This document shows, one piece after another, positions 50,984 to 59,223 of a stretch of DNA of 64,000 nucleotides. This DNA comes from an uncultured Pseudohongiella sp. (lineage in GTDB: Bacteria; Pseudomonadota; Gammaproteobacteria; Pseudomonadales; Pseudohongiellaceae), in NCBI GenBank assembly GCA_951812715.1, contig OX638323.1, positions 558,001 through 622,000 of the forward strand, given 5' to 3'. The first letter of the stretch is position 1. Each line of letters starts with the position of its first letter. The notes under the pieces are model-generated. The model searched no databases. It was given only the letters and a program-made list of their open reading frames with translations, and was not told the DNA's origin. The position numbers were made by a program, and so were the translations under genes.

Positions 50984-52198
50984 TTAGAGCCGCGCGGGTT
51001 CAACCGTCGTGTCGCCCCGCAGTTGAATGCTGATTCCGGGCGTTGAACCGCGCAGGATAGAATCCCTGTCGAAGATGCGCAACCGGCGATCGCTTGGCCG
51101 ATAGATTTCGTCGCTGGATGCGAGCGCCATTTCCGCGGCGTCGCGGGCATCTCGGGCGCGCTGAACTTCGCCAAGCTGGGCATAGGCCATGGCTAGGCTG
51201 AGATGGAATTCCGGCTCATAATCCTTCAGCCGGATAGCGCGGCGGAAGTAGGTGCGGGCGGATTCGTAATTTCCCCCATCGTAAGCCTTTCTTCCCTGGG
51301 CGTACTGAAAATAGGGATTGTCCCGATTGAATCCGTCGATGACGCGCTCATAGCGCCTCGCCAGGGCATCGTCGCCCTGGGCGCGATACAGCTTCACCAG
51401 GTTGTTCACCGCCGTTGCATTGGTGTTGTCGGTCTGGAAAGCATAGTGGTAACTGAATTCAGCGAAGGTGATATCGCCCAGCCGCTTGTAGGTCGCGCCC
51501 AGATTGTTCCAGGCAAAGCTGTTCCCCGGATCGATAAACAGCGCGTTCTTGATATAGGCCAGCGCCTGTTTGGCATCGCCGGCAACCAGAGCCTCCACGC
51601 CCAGATTGTTGAAGTACAGGGCTCGGGCGACCTCGTCTGACACCACTTCTTCCGTCATCTGCTGTAAGACGATTTCAGGGGTGAAATCCACGACGTAATA
51701 GCGGCGCGAGCTGAGGCGGCCGGTGGCGTTGATATGCTGGCTCACCACAAGCAAGTTGCCGCGGCGGTCCCAACTCGGCTTCACTTCGACGGTTTGGAAG
51801 CTGGCGTCGAGCCCGACATGGCGCGCCATGGCGATATAGAGATTCATTACCGACAGACAATTTCCCTCCCGGGCGTGGAAAACTTCGATTGCCGTGTGGG
51901 TTTTTTGGTCGGAATACTGGATGTTCAGGTGGTTCTCGCCATATAGCAAATCCTGCAAGGCGCTAACCAGATATTCTTCGCTGCGCCGTTCAAAGCCGAC
52001 ATTTTCGTCCAGCCAAAGCTTGATCTCCTCGTCAAGGAAGAGCGGATCGATATCGGGGAAGCGGTCGCTGGTCTGGTCGATTATCCGAGTGCGCAGCGCG
52101 GGATCGATTACATAATCCGTTTCCAGTTCGATCCCCACGCATCCCGACAGCAAAATCAGGCTGCTGGAGAGAATCGCAATATTGTCTCTTATGCTCAT
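50984..52198 (-). CDS. TPR lipoprotein with transglutaminase-like domain (copy 2)
   Basis: 404 residues, clearly a paralog of the next gene. Lipobox LLSGC with Cys20; EGNCLSVMNLYIAMARHVGL (Cys114), VVSQHINATGR (His155), YYVVDFTPE (Asp171); then TPRs with AYIKNALFIDPGNSFAWNNLG. Long identical stretches (GNCLSVMNLY, VGLDASFQT, SQHINATGR, AYIKNALFIDP) show an old tandem duplication with both triads preserved. It follows the 522-residue secreted protein by 23 bases, so the three probably form one operon. Confidence 0.85.
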   Translation of the reverse strand: MSIRDNIAILSSSLILLSGCVGIELETDYVIDPALRTRIIDQTSDRFPDIDPLFLDEEIKLWLDENVGFERRSEEYLVSALQDLLYGENHLNIQYSDQKTHTAIEVFHAREGNCLSVMNLYIAMARHVGLDASFQTVEVKPSWDRRGNLLVVSQHINATGRLSSRRYYVVDFTPEIVLQQMTEEVVSDEVARALYFNNLGVEALVAGDAKQALAYIKNALFIDPGNSFAWNNLGATYKRLGDITFAEFSYHYAFQTDNTNATAVNNLVKLYRAQGDDALARRYERVIDGFNRDNPYFQYAQGRKAYDGGNYESARTYFRRAIRLKDYEPEFHLSLAMAYAQLGEVQRARDARDAAEMALASSDEIYRPSDRRLRIFDRDSILRGSTPGISIQLRGDTTVEPARL

Positions 52199-52221
52199 TT
52201 CACCGTGCCCCCGGATATATT

Positions 52222-53790
52222 CTACCGGAAACGGCGCGGAGTCTCCCTGCCCGCCTTATCGATTTTCATGAATTGGTAGCGGCCTTTCAGGAAAGGCACG
52301 GCATCCTGCTCCAAGCGGCGGAACAACGCGACCCAGCCGGCGTATCGGGCGAGTTCGGTCAGTTGACTACCCAGAACGTACACCTCGGCTTCATTGCGCA
52401 GACGAGAGCTGTCACGGCCCCAGTTGCCGCCGTAATTCACCGCACCGGTCGCGGAATTGTATTCGTACTCGAGCGCCAGCCGGGTCTGGGCTATTCGCAT
52501 GCGATCCGCGGACAGGAAGCGGACTTCAAAATCGGTCACAAACCGCATTGGGGAACCATCTGCGACATTTGCGCCGCGCCAGACGACGCCGGTGTCGATG
52601 ATTACACTCTTGGTCACCGGAAGATAATCGAGATACTTGAAAGGCAAGGTATCAGCGAAAAGCATGTCGTAACCCGCGTCGGTATCGCGCAGTGCCGATG
52701 AGATGCGCACCCGGCTATCGGCATCGAGGTCGACAACGGCATCGGAGCTTGTCCCGATTGAGCGCTGCGCCAGATCGAACAAACTTTTGAGCAATCGCGG
52801 ATCGTCATCCGGCAATTGGCGGACCACGACATCGCCGGTTTCCGGATCCTGCCCGTGCAAGCTGAAAGAGCCGGGTTTGAAAAGGAAGAAGCCGTTGTCT
52901 TCATCATGTTTGGGCACTGCGAAGGTATCGCTGGTGAATACGAGTTCGACAGGGGTGAAATCGATCCTGGCGCTTTCGCCGAGGGCGATGCCGCCCGGCA
53001 CGACAATTTCCTCGATGGTGGGTTGGTTGAACTCATCGCCCAAGGTTATCTTGCGGAATACCGTCGGTTCATTGCGGGAAAGATCGCGGTCATCGCGATT
53101 GGCCGGATCGCGATAAACCGAATCCGAATCTCGTCGCGTCCGCTCGCCGAGCAATTGCATTTCGGTAACGTCGGTGCGCAGCCGGCGCGCGGCGCGCGAA
53201 TCAATGGCGAGGCGGTACTGCGCAGTGGCGTAAAATTGGCCCGTGAACATCCATGCAAACGGGCTGTTGTCGACGGTTGCGAAGATTTGCACGTCGTAGC
53301 CCGCGGATTTCGCAACCTGGCCGATGAGATTGGCCAATGTCGCGTTCTGGATGGAAAAAGTAATGAATATCCGGTCGCGCGACCGATGGCGCTCGGTAGT
53401 GTTTATCCACTCTCCGAAGTAATGATGGACGAACCGGTGATCCAACACGATTTCAACGATTTCCCCTTCCTCGTTCTTTCTCTCGAGTGGATGGATTCTG
53501 GAATCGGAATGCAAAACCAGGCCACCGATTTCTCCGGCGCGAAATGCTGTCTCCCATGCTTCGATTTCGGCACTGTCCGGATACAGACCTGGGGGCAAGT
53601 CGGCAAAGCCTCCCAGGCGCGGCAAATCGGACGATCCAGACGCAAGTTCCCTGTCATTCAGATTGAGCACAAGTCGATTTTCGAACGAGGGCAAGTCATC
53701 CGCGACGGCGTTGAACAATTCCTCGACCGCGTCTTGCGCGTCGATGGGAATACTGAACAACAGCAAGCCCAAAGCGGCGAATCTAGTCAT
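52222..53790 (-). CDS. Secreted protein of unknown function
   Basis: 522 residues with a signal peptide (MTRFAALGLLLFSIPIDAQ). I recognise no domain. Visible features are a long beta-rich character, an Asp/Arg-rich stretch near residues 210-245, and a C-terminal region with alternating strands (RMRIAQTRLALEYEYN, VNYGGNWGRDSSRLRNEAEVYVLGSQLTELARYAGW). It is the first gene of the leftward cluster with the two TPR lipoproteins, which suggests a shared envelope task. Periplasmic or surface location is likely. Confidence 0.8.
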   Translation of the reverse strand: MTRFAALGLLLFSIPIDAQDAVEELFNAVADDLPSFENRLVLNLNDRELASGSSDLPRLGGFADLPPGLYPDSAEIEAWETAFRAGEIGGLVLHSDSRIHPLERKNEEGEIVEIVLDHRFVHHYFGEWINTTERHRSRDRIFITFSIQNATLANLIGQVAKSAGYDVQIFATVDNSPFAWMFTGQFYATAQYRLAIDSRAARRLRTDVTEMQLLGERTRRDSDSVYRDPANRDDRDLSRNEPTVFRKITLGDEFNQPTIEEIVVPGGIALGESARIDFTPVELVFTSDTFAVPKHDEDNGFFLFKPGSFSLHGQDPETGDVVVRQLPDDDPRLLKSLFDLAQRSIGTSSDAVVDLDADSRVRISSALRDTDAGYDMLFADTLPFKYLDYLPVTKSVIIDTGVVWRGANVADGSPMRFVTDFEVRFLSADRMRIAQTRLALEYEYNSATGAVNYGGNWGRDSSRLRNEAEVYVLGSQLTELARYAGWVALFRRLEQDAVPFLKGRYQFMKIDKAGRETPRRFR

Positions 53791-53958
53791 GATCGGCGAT
53801 CCGCGCTGGCGGGCGGGAGATTCCGCGACAAAATGTCGGGACCGCCATTTTGGACGGCGTGTAACGCCGCTCCGCAGGGGCCAGGGGCATGAATGCCCCT
53901 GGTCACTCCGCTTCGCGTGTTCCTAGAGATCGCGCATGCCTCCGCTAGCGTAAAATCG

Positions 53959-54043
53959 ATGGCTTCGCCAACCCCCGGCTTCGCCATCCATGGCGAGTCG
54001 TTGGGGCCTTCGAAAGCCGCGCTTTCGACCGGCTGCGACGACC
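53959..54043 (-). repeat. Dispersed intergenic repeat, copy D
   Basis: On the minus strand this reads GGTCGTCGCAGCCGGTCGAA, AGCGCGGCTTTCGAAG, ACGACTCGCCATGGATGGC, then GAAGCCGGGGGTTGGCGAAG and CCA. It shares a 19-base identical block and near-identical first arm with copy C. It occupies the 348-base gap between two leftward genes; nothing else in that gap looks functional. Confidence 0.65.
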
Positions 54044-54138
54044 GGCGCTCACTCGCGCGGAATGACAGCGGGAGGAAGCATTTCTCTGCGCCATTGCGCG
54101 CCTCCCTCCGGTCATCCGGCGCTTCGAATCCGAAGCGC

Positions 54139-55695
54139 TTAATCGTTTGCGCAAAGATCATAATCGGTCCCCCGCCGCTTGTTGAGCAGACGCAGGCGCA
54201 AGTCGCTCACCCAATCGGGTTCGCCCCAGAAATGCAGCGGCTGGGCGAGTTCCGCGATCAGCCGCTCGGCTTCCTCGAACCGTTCGGCTTCGATGGCGTA
54301 TTTCACGGCCTGCTCCATGATGAAGGTATCGGCCGGCAGCAATTCGAAGGCCCGGCGCTGATATTGCGCCCCGCTCCGCCAGTCATATTCATCGAATAGA
54401 TAAATTTCACCCATGGCGAGATTGGCTTCCGGATTGTCCGGATGCATGACGATCACTTTCTCGAAGGCGCGCAAGGCCGCGGCCAGACGCTCACTCGCCC
54501 GCGCCGGCGCCCATTCGTTGTCGCAATCTTCGAGTTCGGCTTCCCAATATTCCCCGAAGTCCAGCAAGATGTCGGGATTATCCGGCTCCAGCGCCAGGGC
54601 GTGTTCAAAATAGCCGGCAATCCGCTGATCGCTTTCGCGCAGCGTCTCGTCCTGGAAGCGGATCGAGTCGCCGAGTCCGGACCAGGCTCGGGCGATAGGG
54701 GAATCCTGTTCGGTCAGGCCGCGAAAGAAGATTTCCGCCACTTCGAAGCGGCCGGCGTTGAGCGCAAGCTCGCCCAATTGAATGGCGATGTAATCGGTCT
54801 CCGCCGCAACCGGTTCGAAACCATAGTCCGTGCGCGGGCTGGATACCCTGACCGGCCTGCCATCGGCGCGGGTATTGAGCAAGTAGTCATGCAATTCGTC
54901 GTCAAGCTGTTGCGAACGGATTCCGAAGGATCGATCGAAAGCGAAACGCGGATTGCGGCCGTCCAGCAGGTAATCGAGATAGCTTTGCAACGGTCCGCGC
55001 CAATCGGCAAAGCCTTCCTCATAACCATGACGGAGGTAGGTCAGCAACGCTTCGGATTTGAGGTTGGCGATCTGAATGACCCGCGGCGAGGCGAGCGCCG
55101 CATCCTGGTACAACAGCCGTTCCATTGCCAACTCTTGCGACAATTCCGCCATGCGTTCATTGGTGGCGGAAGAGTATCCGGGCAACCACAATTCGGCGCC
55201 GTCGACTTCGATGCGGGAAAAGTATCCCGCCAGACCTTCCTCGTACCAGCGCGGCATACGCAAATCGATAAAATTGCGCATCAGAAAATGTACGTAATGA
55301 TGCAGCCCTCGCCGCCAGGCCAGATCTTCGCGCATAGACATCGCCATGTAGTTCGCCCTTGGCGTCGGCAAATGAAAGCCCGCGTCCTGCTGCAAGGTGA
55401 AATGTTGATAATCCTGGTGGTCGTCGAACAGGAACACAAGGTTCGGCACATTGGCGGGCGGTAGTCCGTCCGAGCGGCTGATCAGGCGGCCGACCGCGTC
55501 ACGCCAGATTTCCAGCTCCGTTGCCGCTTCGGCCGTGCGCCGAGAAGACAACTGGCTGAGAATTTGGAAATGCTCGGTCTCCAGCAGCCACCAGCGCTGC
55601 TGCGACAATTCCTCTTGGGCCAGACCGCTCGCGCAATACAGTCCGATCCCGGCCAGGGCAAACAGACGAAATAGTCGATTGCGAATATCTTTCAC
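54139..55695 (-). CDS. Secreted TPR protein with degenerate gluzincin (DUF1570-like) motif
   Basis: 518 residues from the GTG at 55695, giving a signal peptide (LFRLFALAGIGLYCASGLAQ). A longer frame to 55818 would be translated through an intergenic repeat, which argues against it. Residues 35-300 resemble the DUF1570/peptidase-MA-like group: WWLLETEHFQILS, then HHYVH at 132-136 and PRWYEEGLAGYFS at 148-160. The usual HExxH Glu is replaced by His (His133), while the downstream Glu is kept. C-terminal TPRs follow (residues 330-510). It may be a non-catalytic binding protein. Confidence 0.78.
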   Translation of the reverse strand: MKDIRNRLFRLFALAGIGLYCASGLAQEELSQQRWWLLETEHFQILSQLSSRRTAEAATELEIWRDAVGRLISRSDGLPPANVPNLVFLFDDHQDYQHFTLQQDAGFHLPTPRANYMAMSMREDLAWRRGLHHYVHFLMRNFIDLRMPRWYEEGLAGYFSRIEVDGAELWLPGYSSATNERMAELSQELAMERLLYQDAALASPRVIQIANLKSEALLTYLRHGYEEGFADWRGPLQSYLDYLLDGRNPRFAFDRSFGIRSQQLDDELHDYLLNTRADGRPVRVSSPRTDYGFEPVAAETDYIAIQLGELALNAGRFEVAEIFFRGLTEQDSPIARAWSGLGDSIRFQDETLRESDQRIAGYFEHALALEPDNPDILLDFGEYWEAELEDCDNEWAPARASERLAAALRAFEKVIVMHPDNPEANLAMGEIYLFDEYDWRSGAQYQRRAFELLPADTFIMEQAVKYAIEAERFEEAERLIAELAQPLHFWGEPDWVSDLRLRLLNKRRGTDYDLCAND

Positions 55696-55725
55696 GGCGC
55701 GGCAAAGAGGCGCGGCGTAAGGGTC

Positions 55726-55786
55726 GGTCGGCGCAGCCGATCGAAAGCGCGGCTTGCGAAGACCCGAACGACTCGCCATGGATGGC
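55726..55786 (+). repeat. Dispersed intergenic repeat, copy C
   Basis: GGTCGGCGCAGCCGATCGAA, AGCGCGGCTTGCGAAG, then ACGACTCGCCATGGATGGC. With copy D it brackets the DUF1570-like gene in inverted orientation. It lies between that gene and etfD. Confidence 0.65.
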
Positions 55787-55836
55787 ATACACAATTTGCC
55801 AATATAGCGCTTTGTCATAGCCGCGTCGCCTAACCG

Positions 55837-57483
55837 TTACATCGCCGGATAATTCGGCCCGCCGCCGCCTTCGGGCGCCACCCAATGAATGTTCTGGGCC
55901 GGATCCTTGATGTCGCAGGTCTTGCAATGCACACAATTCTGCGCATTGATCTGAAAGCGCTTGGCGCCGTCCTGCTCCACCACTTCGTAGACGCCAGCCG
56001 GACAATAGCGCTGGGCCGGCTCATCATACAACGGCAGATTCACGCCGATGGGAATCGACGAATCCTTGAGTTGCAGATGGCAGGGCTGATCTTCCTCATG
56101 ATTGGTGTTGGACAGAAACACCGAGGACAGCTTGTCGAAGCTGAGCACGCCGTCGGGTTTCGGATATTCGATTCGCTGACTCTCCCCGGCCGGCTTCAAT
56201 TGGCAGTGATCCTTGTCACGATCGCGCAGATTTACCGGCAGGCTTGCGCCGAACAGGTTGTGCTCGGCCCAGGTGTAGGCGCTGCCGAGCCAAAAGCCAA
56301 ATTTGTGGAATGCGCCGCCAAAGTTGCGCGCCGCGCGTAATTCTTCGTGCAAGGGCGAGGTTTGAAAGCGTTTGCTGAAATCGGTGTCCGCGGAATTGTC
56401 GCCCAGGGCAGCAAAAAGTGATTCAGCCGCCAGCAGGCCACTCTTGATCGCGGTATGGCTGCCCTTGATCTTGGCGGCATTCAGCGTACCCGCATCGCAG
56501 CCGACCAGCAGACCGCCCGGAAAGCTCATTTCCGGCAACGAATTAAGGCCGCCCTTGATGATGGCCCGGGCGCCGTAGCCGATGCGTTTGCCGCCTTCCA
56601 GATAGCGTTTTACGACCGGATGGTGCTTGTAGCGCTGAAACTCATCAAACGGGCTGATGTGGGGATTCCGGTAGCCAAGATCGACAATTAGTCCAACATA
56701 AACTTGCCGGTTCTCGGCGTGATAAAGGAAGCCGCCGCTGGTGGCGGCGAAACTCGGCCCGATCATGGGCCAGCCAGCGGTATGCACCACCAGGCCTTCC
56801 TCGTGCCTGGCTTCGCTGATCTCCCAGACTTCCTTGAGACCGATGCCGTAATGCTGGGGGTCGCGACCCTTGTCTAGTTCGAAGCGCGCGATCACTTCCT
56901 TGCCGAGATGTCCGCGGCAGCCTTCGGCGAGAACCGTGAACTTCGCATGGAATTCGAACCCTGGCTGCCAGGTTGCTTTCTTCTCCCCGTTCGCGTCAAC
57001 CCCCATATCCCCGGTGGCAACGCCTTTCACGCGACCATTGTCCTCATACAATATCTCGCTGGCGGCAAAGCCTGGAAATATTTCCGCGCCGAGCTCGACC
57101 GCTTGATCCGCCAGCCAGCGGCACAGATTGCCTAGCGAGATGATGTAATTCCCATGATTGCGCATGGGTTGGGGCACGAGAAATTCGGGAAAGCGATAGG
57201 AAGACTTGCCCGAGCCGAGGTAATAGACCTGATCGCCGGTAACGCGGGTGTTGAGCGGAGCGCCCCGTTCTTCCCAGTCGGGGAAAAGCATGTGCAGCGC
57301 GCCAGGCTCGAACACCGCGCCGGAAAGAATATGGGCGCCCACCTCCGAGCCCTTTTCCAGCACACAGACGGAAAGTTCGCGTTCCTCCTCCCGCGCCATC
57401 TGTAACAGGCGGCAGGCGGTGGCGAGTCCCGCGGGTCCGGCGCCAACGATTACTACATCGACTTCCATGGATTCGCGTGTCAT
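55837..57483 (-). CDS. etfD: Electron transfer flavoprotein-ubiquinone oxidoreductase
   Basis: Membrane-associated enzyme passing electrons from ETF, and so from acyl-CoA dehydrogenases, to ubiquinone. 548 residues. FAD motif VVIVGAGPAGLATACRL; GAHILSGAVFEPGAL; and the C-terminal 4Fe-4S domain RYCPAGVYEV...INAQNCVHCKTCDIKDPAQNIHWV with the four cysteines intact. The ETF subunits are not in the window. Confidence 0.96.
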   Translation of the reverse strand: MTRESMEVDVVIVGAGPAGLATACRLLQMAREEERELSVCVLEKGSEVGAHILSGAVFEPGALHMLFPDWEERGAPLNTRVTGDQVYYLGSGKSSYRFPEFLVPQPMRNHGNYIISLGNLCRWLADQAVELGAEIFPGFAASEILYEDNGRVKGVATGDMGVDANGEKKATWQPGFEFHAKFTVLAEGCRGHLGKEVIARFELDKGRDPQHYGIGLKEVWEISEARHEEGLVVHTAGWPMIGPSFAATSGGFLYHAENRQVYVGLIVDLGYRNPHISPFDEFQRYKHHPVVKRYLEGGKRIGYGARAIIKGGLNSLPEMSFPGGLLVGCDAGTLNAAKIKGSHTAIKSGLLAAESLFAALGDNSADTDFSKRFQTSPLHEELRAARNFGGAFHKFGFWLGSAYTWAEHNLFGASLPVNLRDRDKDHCQLKPAGESQRIEYPKPDGVLSFDKLSSVFLSNTNHEEDQPCHLQLKDSSIPIGVNLPLYDEPAQRYCPAGVYEVVEQDGAKRFQINAQNCVHCKTCDIKDPAQNIHWVAPEGGGGPNYPAM

Positions 57484-57601
57484 GGATTTTCCTCGATAGC
57501 GGTTCGGCGCGCGCCGGGAGATGCAAGCAATTCAGGCATGGCCTGAGCGATTATCCTTAATCTGATATGGCAGTGCAAAAGCGCGGGTAGTGATGGAAAG
57601 A

Positions 57602-57911
57602 TCAATCTGCAGGTTGCTTATCGTCAGCGGCTGCCGGAAGTTTCAACAGGCGTTCGCTGCGGCAGATTCGCACCGCCCTGATAGCGCCGGCATCATGCCG
57701 ATAATCGATTGGAAACGGCGAAACCATCGACTCGCGCGGATTTACCTGATCAGGCATGATCCCGCTCATCGCCGGATGATCAGCCTGATTTTGCGCGCGC
57801 CAAAAATTGTTCCTCCAAATTGGCGCCCGCAGCGGGCGCTTCCCGTTCCGCTTACCAGGCCATGATGACCTGAAGGTCGCCAAGTGCGGACTCAGCGAAT
57901 CTGATAGCTAT
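57602..57911 (-). pseudogene. Inactivated RelE/ParE-type toxin gene
   Basis: On the minus strand, from an ATA at 57911 where a start is expected, translation gives AIRFAESALGDLQVIMAW, then a TAA (57852-57854), then AERE...GANLEEQFLARAKS. A frame shift leads into ADHPAMSGIMPDQVNPRESM, IDYRHDAGAIRAVRI and RSERLLKLP. These pieces in order make a typical ParE/RelE toxin ending in the RSERLLKLP motif. Lost start codon, one nonsense codon and at least one frameshift show that the gene is dead. It follows the truncated antitoxin by 13 bases beyond its ancestral stop. Confidence 0.75.
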
Positions 57912-57944
57912 CGGAGCTATTTGCTATTTCAGGCCAAGCTGCTT

Positions 57945-58187
57945 CTATATTTCAGCGAGCGAAATTTCGCGTCCGGCTTGCAGGTCCGCCAGATCCGCGA
58001 CTACCGCTCTCATGAACGCCTGTTCTGGTTCGTTTTTCTCATAGTCGGTAACCGACCGAGCGACAGCGACGCCACGGCCACGGCTGGTCAGCAACACCGG
58101 TCGATGCGCTTGGTTCACATGCTTGACCACTGGTCCGGGATTGGCTTCGAGATCTTTCAGGGCAACCGGGTCTTCGCAAAACTCCAT
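57945..58187 (-). CDS. Phd/YefM-type antitoxin with premature stop
   Basis: 80 residues: VALKDLEANPGPVVKHVNQAHRPVLLTSRGRGVAVARSVTDYE, a Phd/YefM or StbD-like antitoxin, then AFMRAVVADLADLQAGREISLAEI. The frame ends at a TAG, but the next codons still read KQLGLK before a second TAG at 57924-57926, the usual family ending. One nonsense change therefore removed about seven residues. The N-terminal DNA-binding part is intact and may still repress its promoter. The partner toxin is a pseudogene. Confidence 0.8.
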   Translation of the reverse strand: MEFCEDPVALKDLEANPGPVVKHVNQAHRPVLLTSRGRGVAVARSVTDYEKNEPEQAFMRAVVADLADLQAGREISLAEI

Positions 58188-58317
58188 CTATTCGCCCGCG
58201 TTTTAAAAGATTTGTTGCCAGCGCGACAAATAGCAGTCGATTGCGGCGCTTGCTATCGGGATCGTGGATGCCGGCGATGGCAAGGCGAGCGCCCAGGAGG
58301 GAATTTTCCGCGACCTG

Positions 58318-58677
58318 TTAGAATCGTTGTTCGTCGATCCAGTAGTTGCTGACAACACCATCGACAAATTCGATGGAAAGTGTCTCGATGCGCTCTTCTT
58401 CGACATCAACCGAAAATACCAGAAACACCCCCACTTCGGTGTCTTTCTCGGATCGATTCCGGTACTTCCAGACTTCCCTGCCATCGGCGTGAGTCAGCCT
58501 GCTTGTCGGTTCGCCGAATGTGTCGCGTACGAATTGCTCGTCGCTCTGGCCCTTCTGCAAACGCGACACGTCGCCTTCGCTCCAGACTGTTTGCAAAGCG
58601 CGCGAATCCGAATCGACCATCACCAGACAGCCGGTGAGCACCAGGGCCAGAACCGCCAAAAGGGCATTTTTAATCAT
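58318..58677 (-). CDS. Small SmpA/OmlA-like lipoprotein
   Basis: 119 residues from the ATG at 58677, with GAGGAA 7 bases upstream. Lipoprotein signal MIKNALLAVLALVLTGC. The rest resembles the SmpA/OmlA (BamE-like) fold: LQKGQSDEQFVRDTFGEPTSRLTHADGREVWKYRN, then a strand-rich end. True BamE helps outer-membrane protein assembly; this is a relative of unknown role. It sits alone between the decayed toxin-antitoxin pair and an OMP fragment. Confidence 0.75.
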   Translation of the reverse strand: MIKNALLAVLALVLTGCLVMVDSDSRALQTVWSEGDVSRLQKGQSDEQFVRDTFGEPTSRLTHADGREVWKYRNRSEKDTEVGVFLVFSVDVEEERIETLSIEFVDGVVSNYWIDEQRF

Positions 58678-58826
58678 CGCTCGTTCCTCATGCCTTACCT
58701 GATTGACCGCCGCCCGGCGGCATCGCCGGAATTCATCGCACTCCTCCGACCACCATTCCGACGAACCGCGGGGAAAATAGTTACACCAGAACCGCCAGCG
58801 CGGCATTCACCCGCCAGCAAACGCAA

Positions 58827-59036
58827 TCAAAAGCTGTAGTTCAATCCGCCGTAGAGCAGGCGGCCGTCATAATCCGCCGCAATTCGGCAATCGTCCCGGT
58901 CTCCAGTGTCAACTTCGTTGCATTGTCGCTTGTGCCCCTGCACACGCCATTGTCCGCGCGGTAGTTGACGTCCATGCTGAATTGGCGCATGGCCTTGATC
59001 CTGTCCCAGCCTTCACATCCATGATCGACCGGCTGC
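58827..59036 (-). pseudogene. C-terminal fragment of an outer-membrane beta-barrel protein
   Basis: The minus strand reads CRIAADYDGRLLYGGLNYSF followed by TGA. The terminal aromatic strand is the export signature of outer-membrane barrels. Further upstream, in another frame, GWDRIKAMRQFSMDVNYRA and DNGVC look like the preceding strands, so a frameshift lies near 58940. An in-frame stop ends the readable part near 59036. The rest of the gene is missing. The parent family is not identified. Confidence 0.4.
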
Positions 59037-59223
59037 TAGCGTGTCTGAGCGCTTCTAAGCCAATCAACACGCGCACAGCGGCCACAAAATGTCACAAAAA
59101 TCAGTAGTCGGAAACTGCCGCCTTGGCCGTATAACCGGGATAATCGATTGATTGCTGTTTCCGGCTATCTGGACGCTGCGTCTGGCCGCTCCAGACAGCA
59201 GCCTCAACAGGCGGAACTCCATA

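Noticed and set aside
52816..53892. Plus-strand open frame opposite the 522-residue secreted protein
   Set aside because: The minus frame has a signal peptide, good operon spacing and ends cleanly. The plus frame runs into a repeat and looks random.
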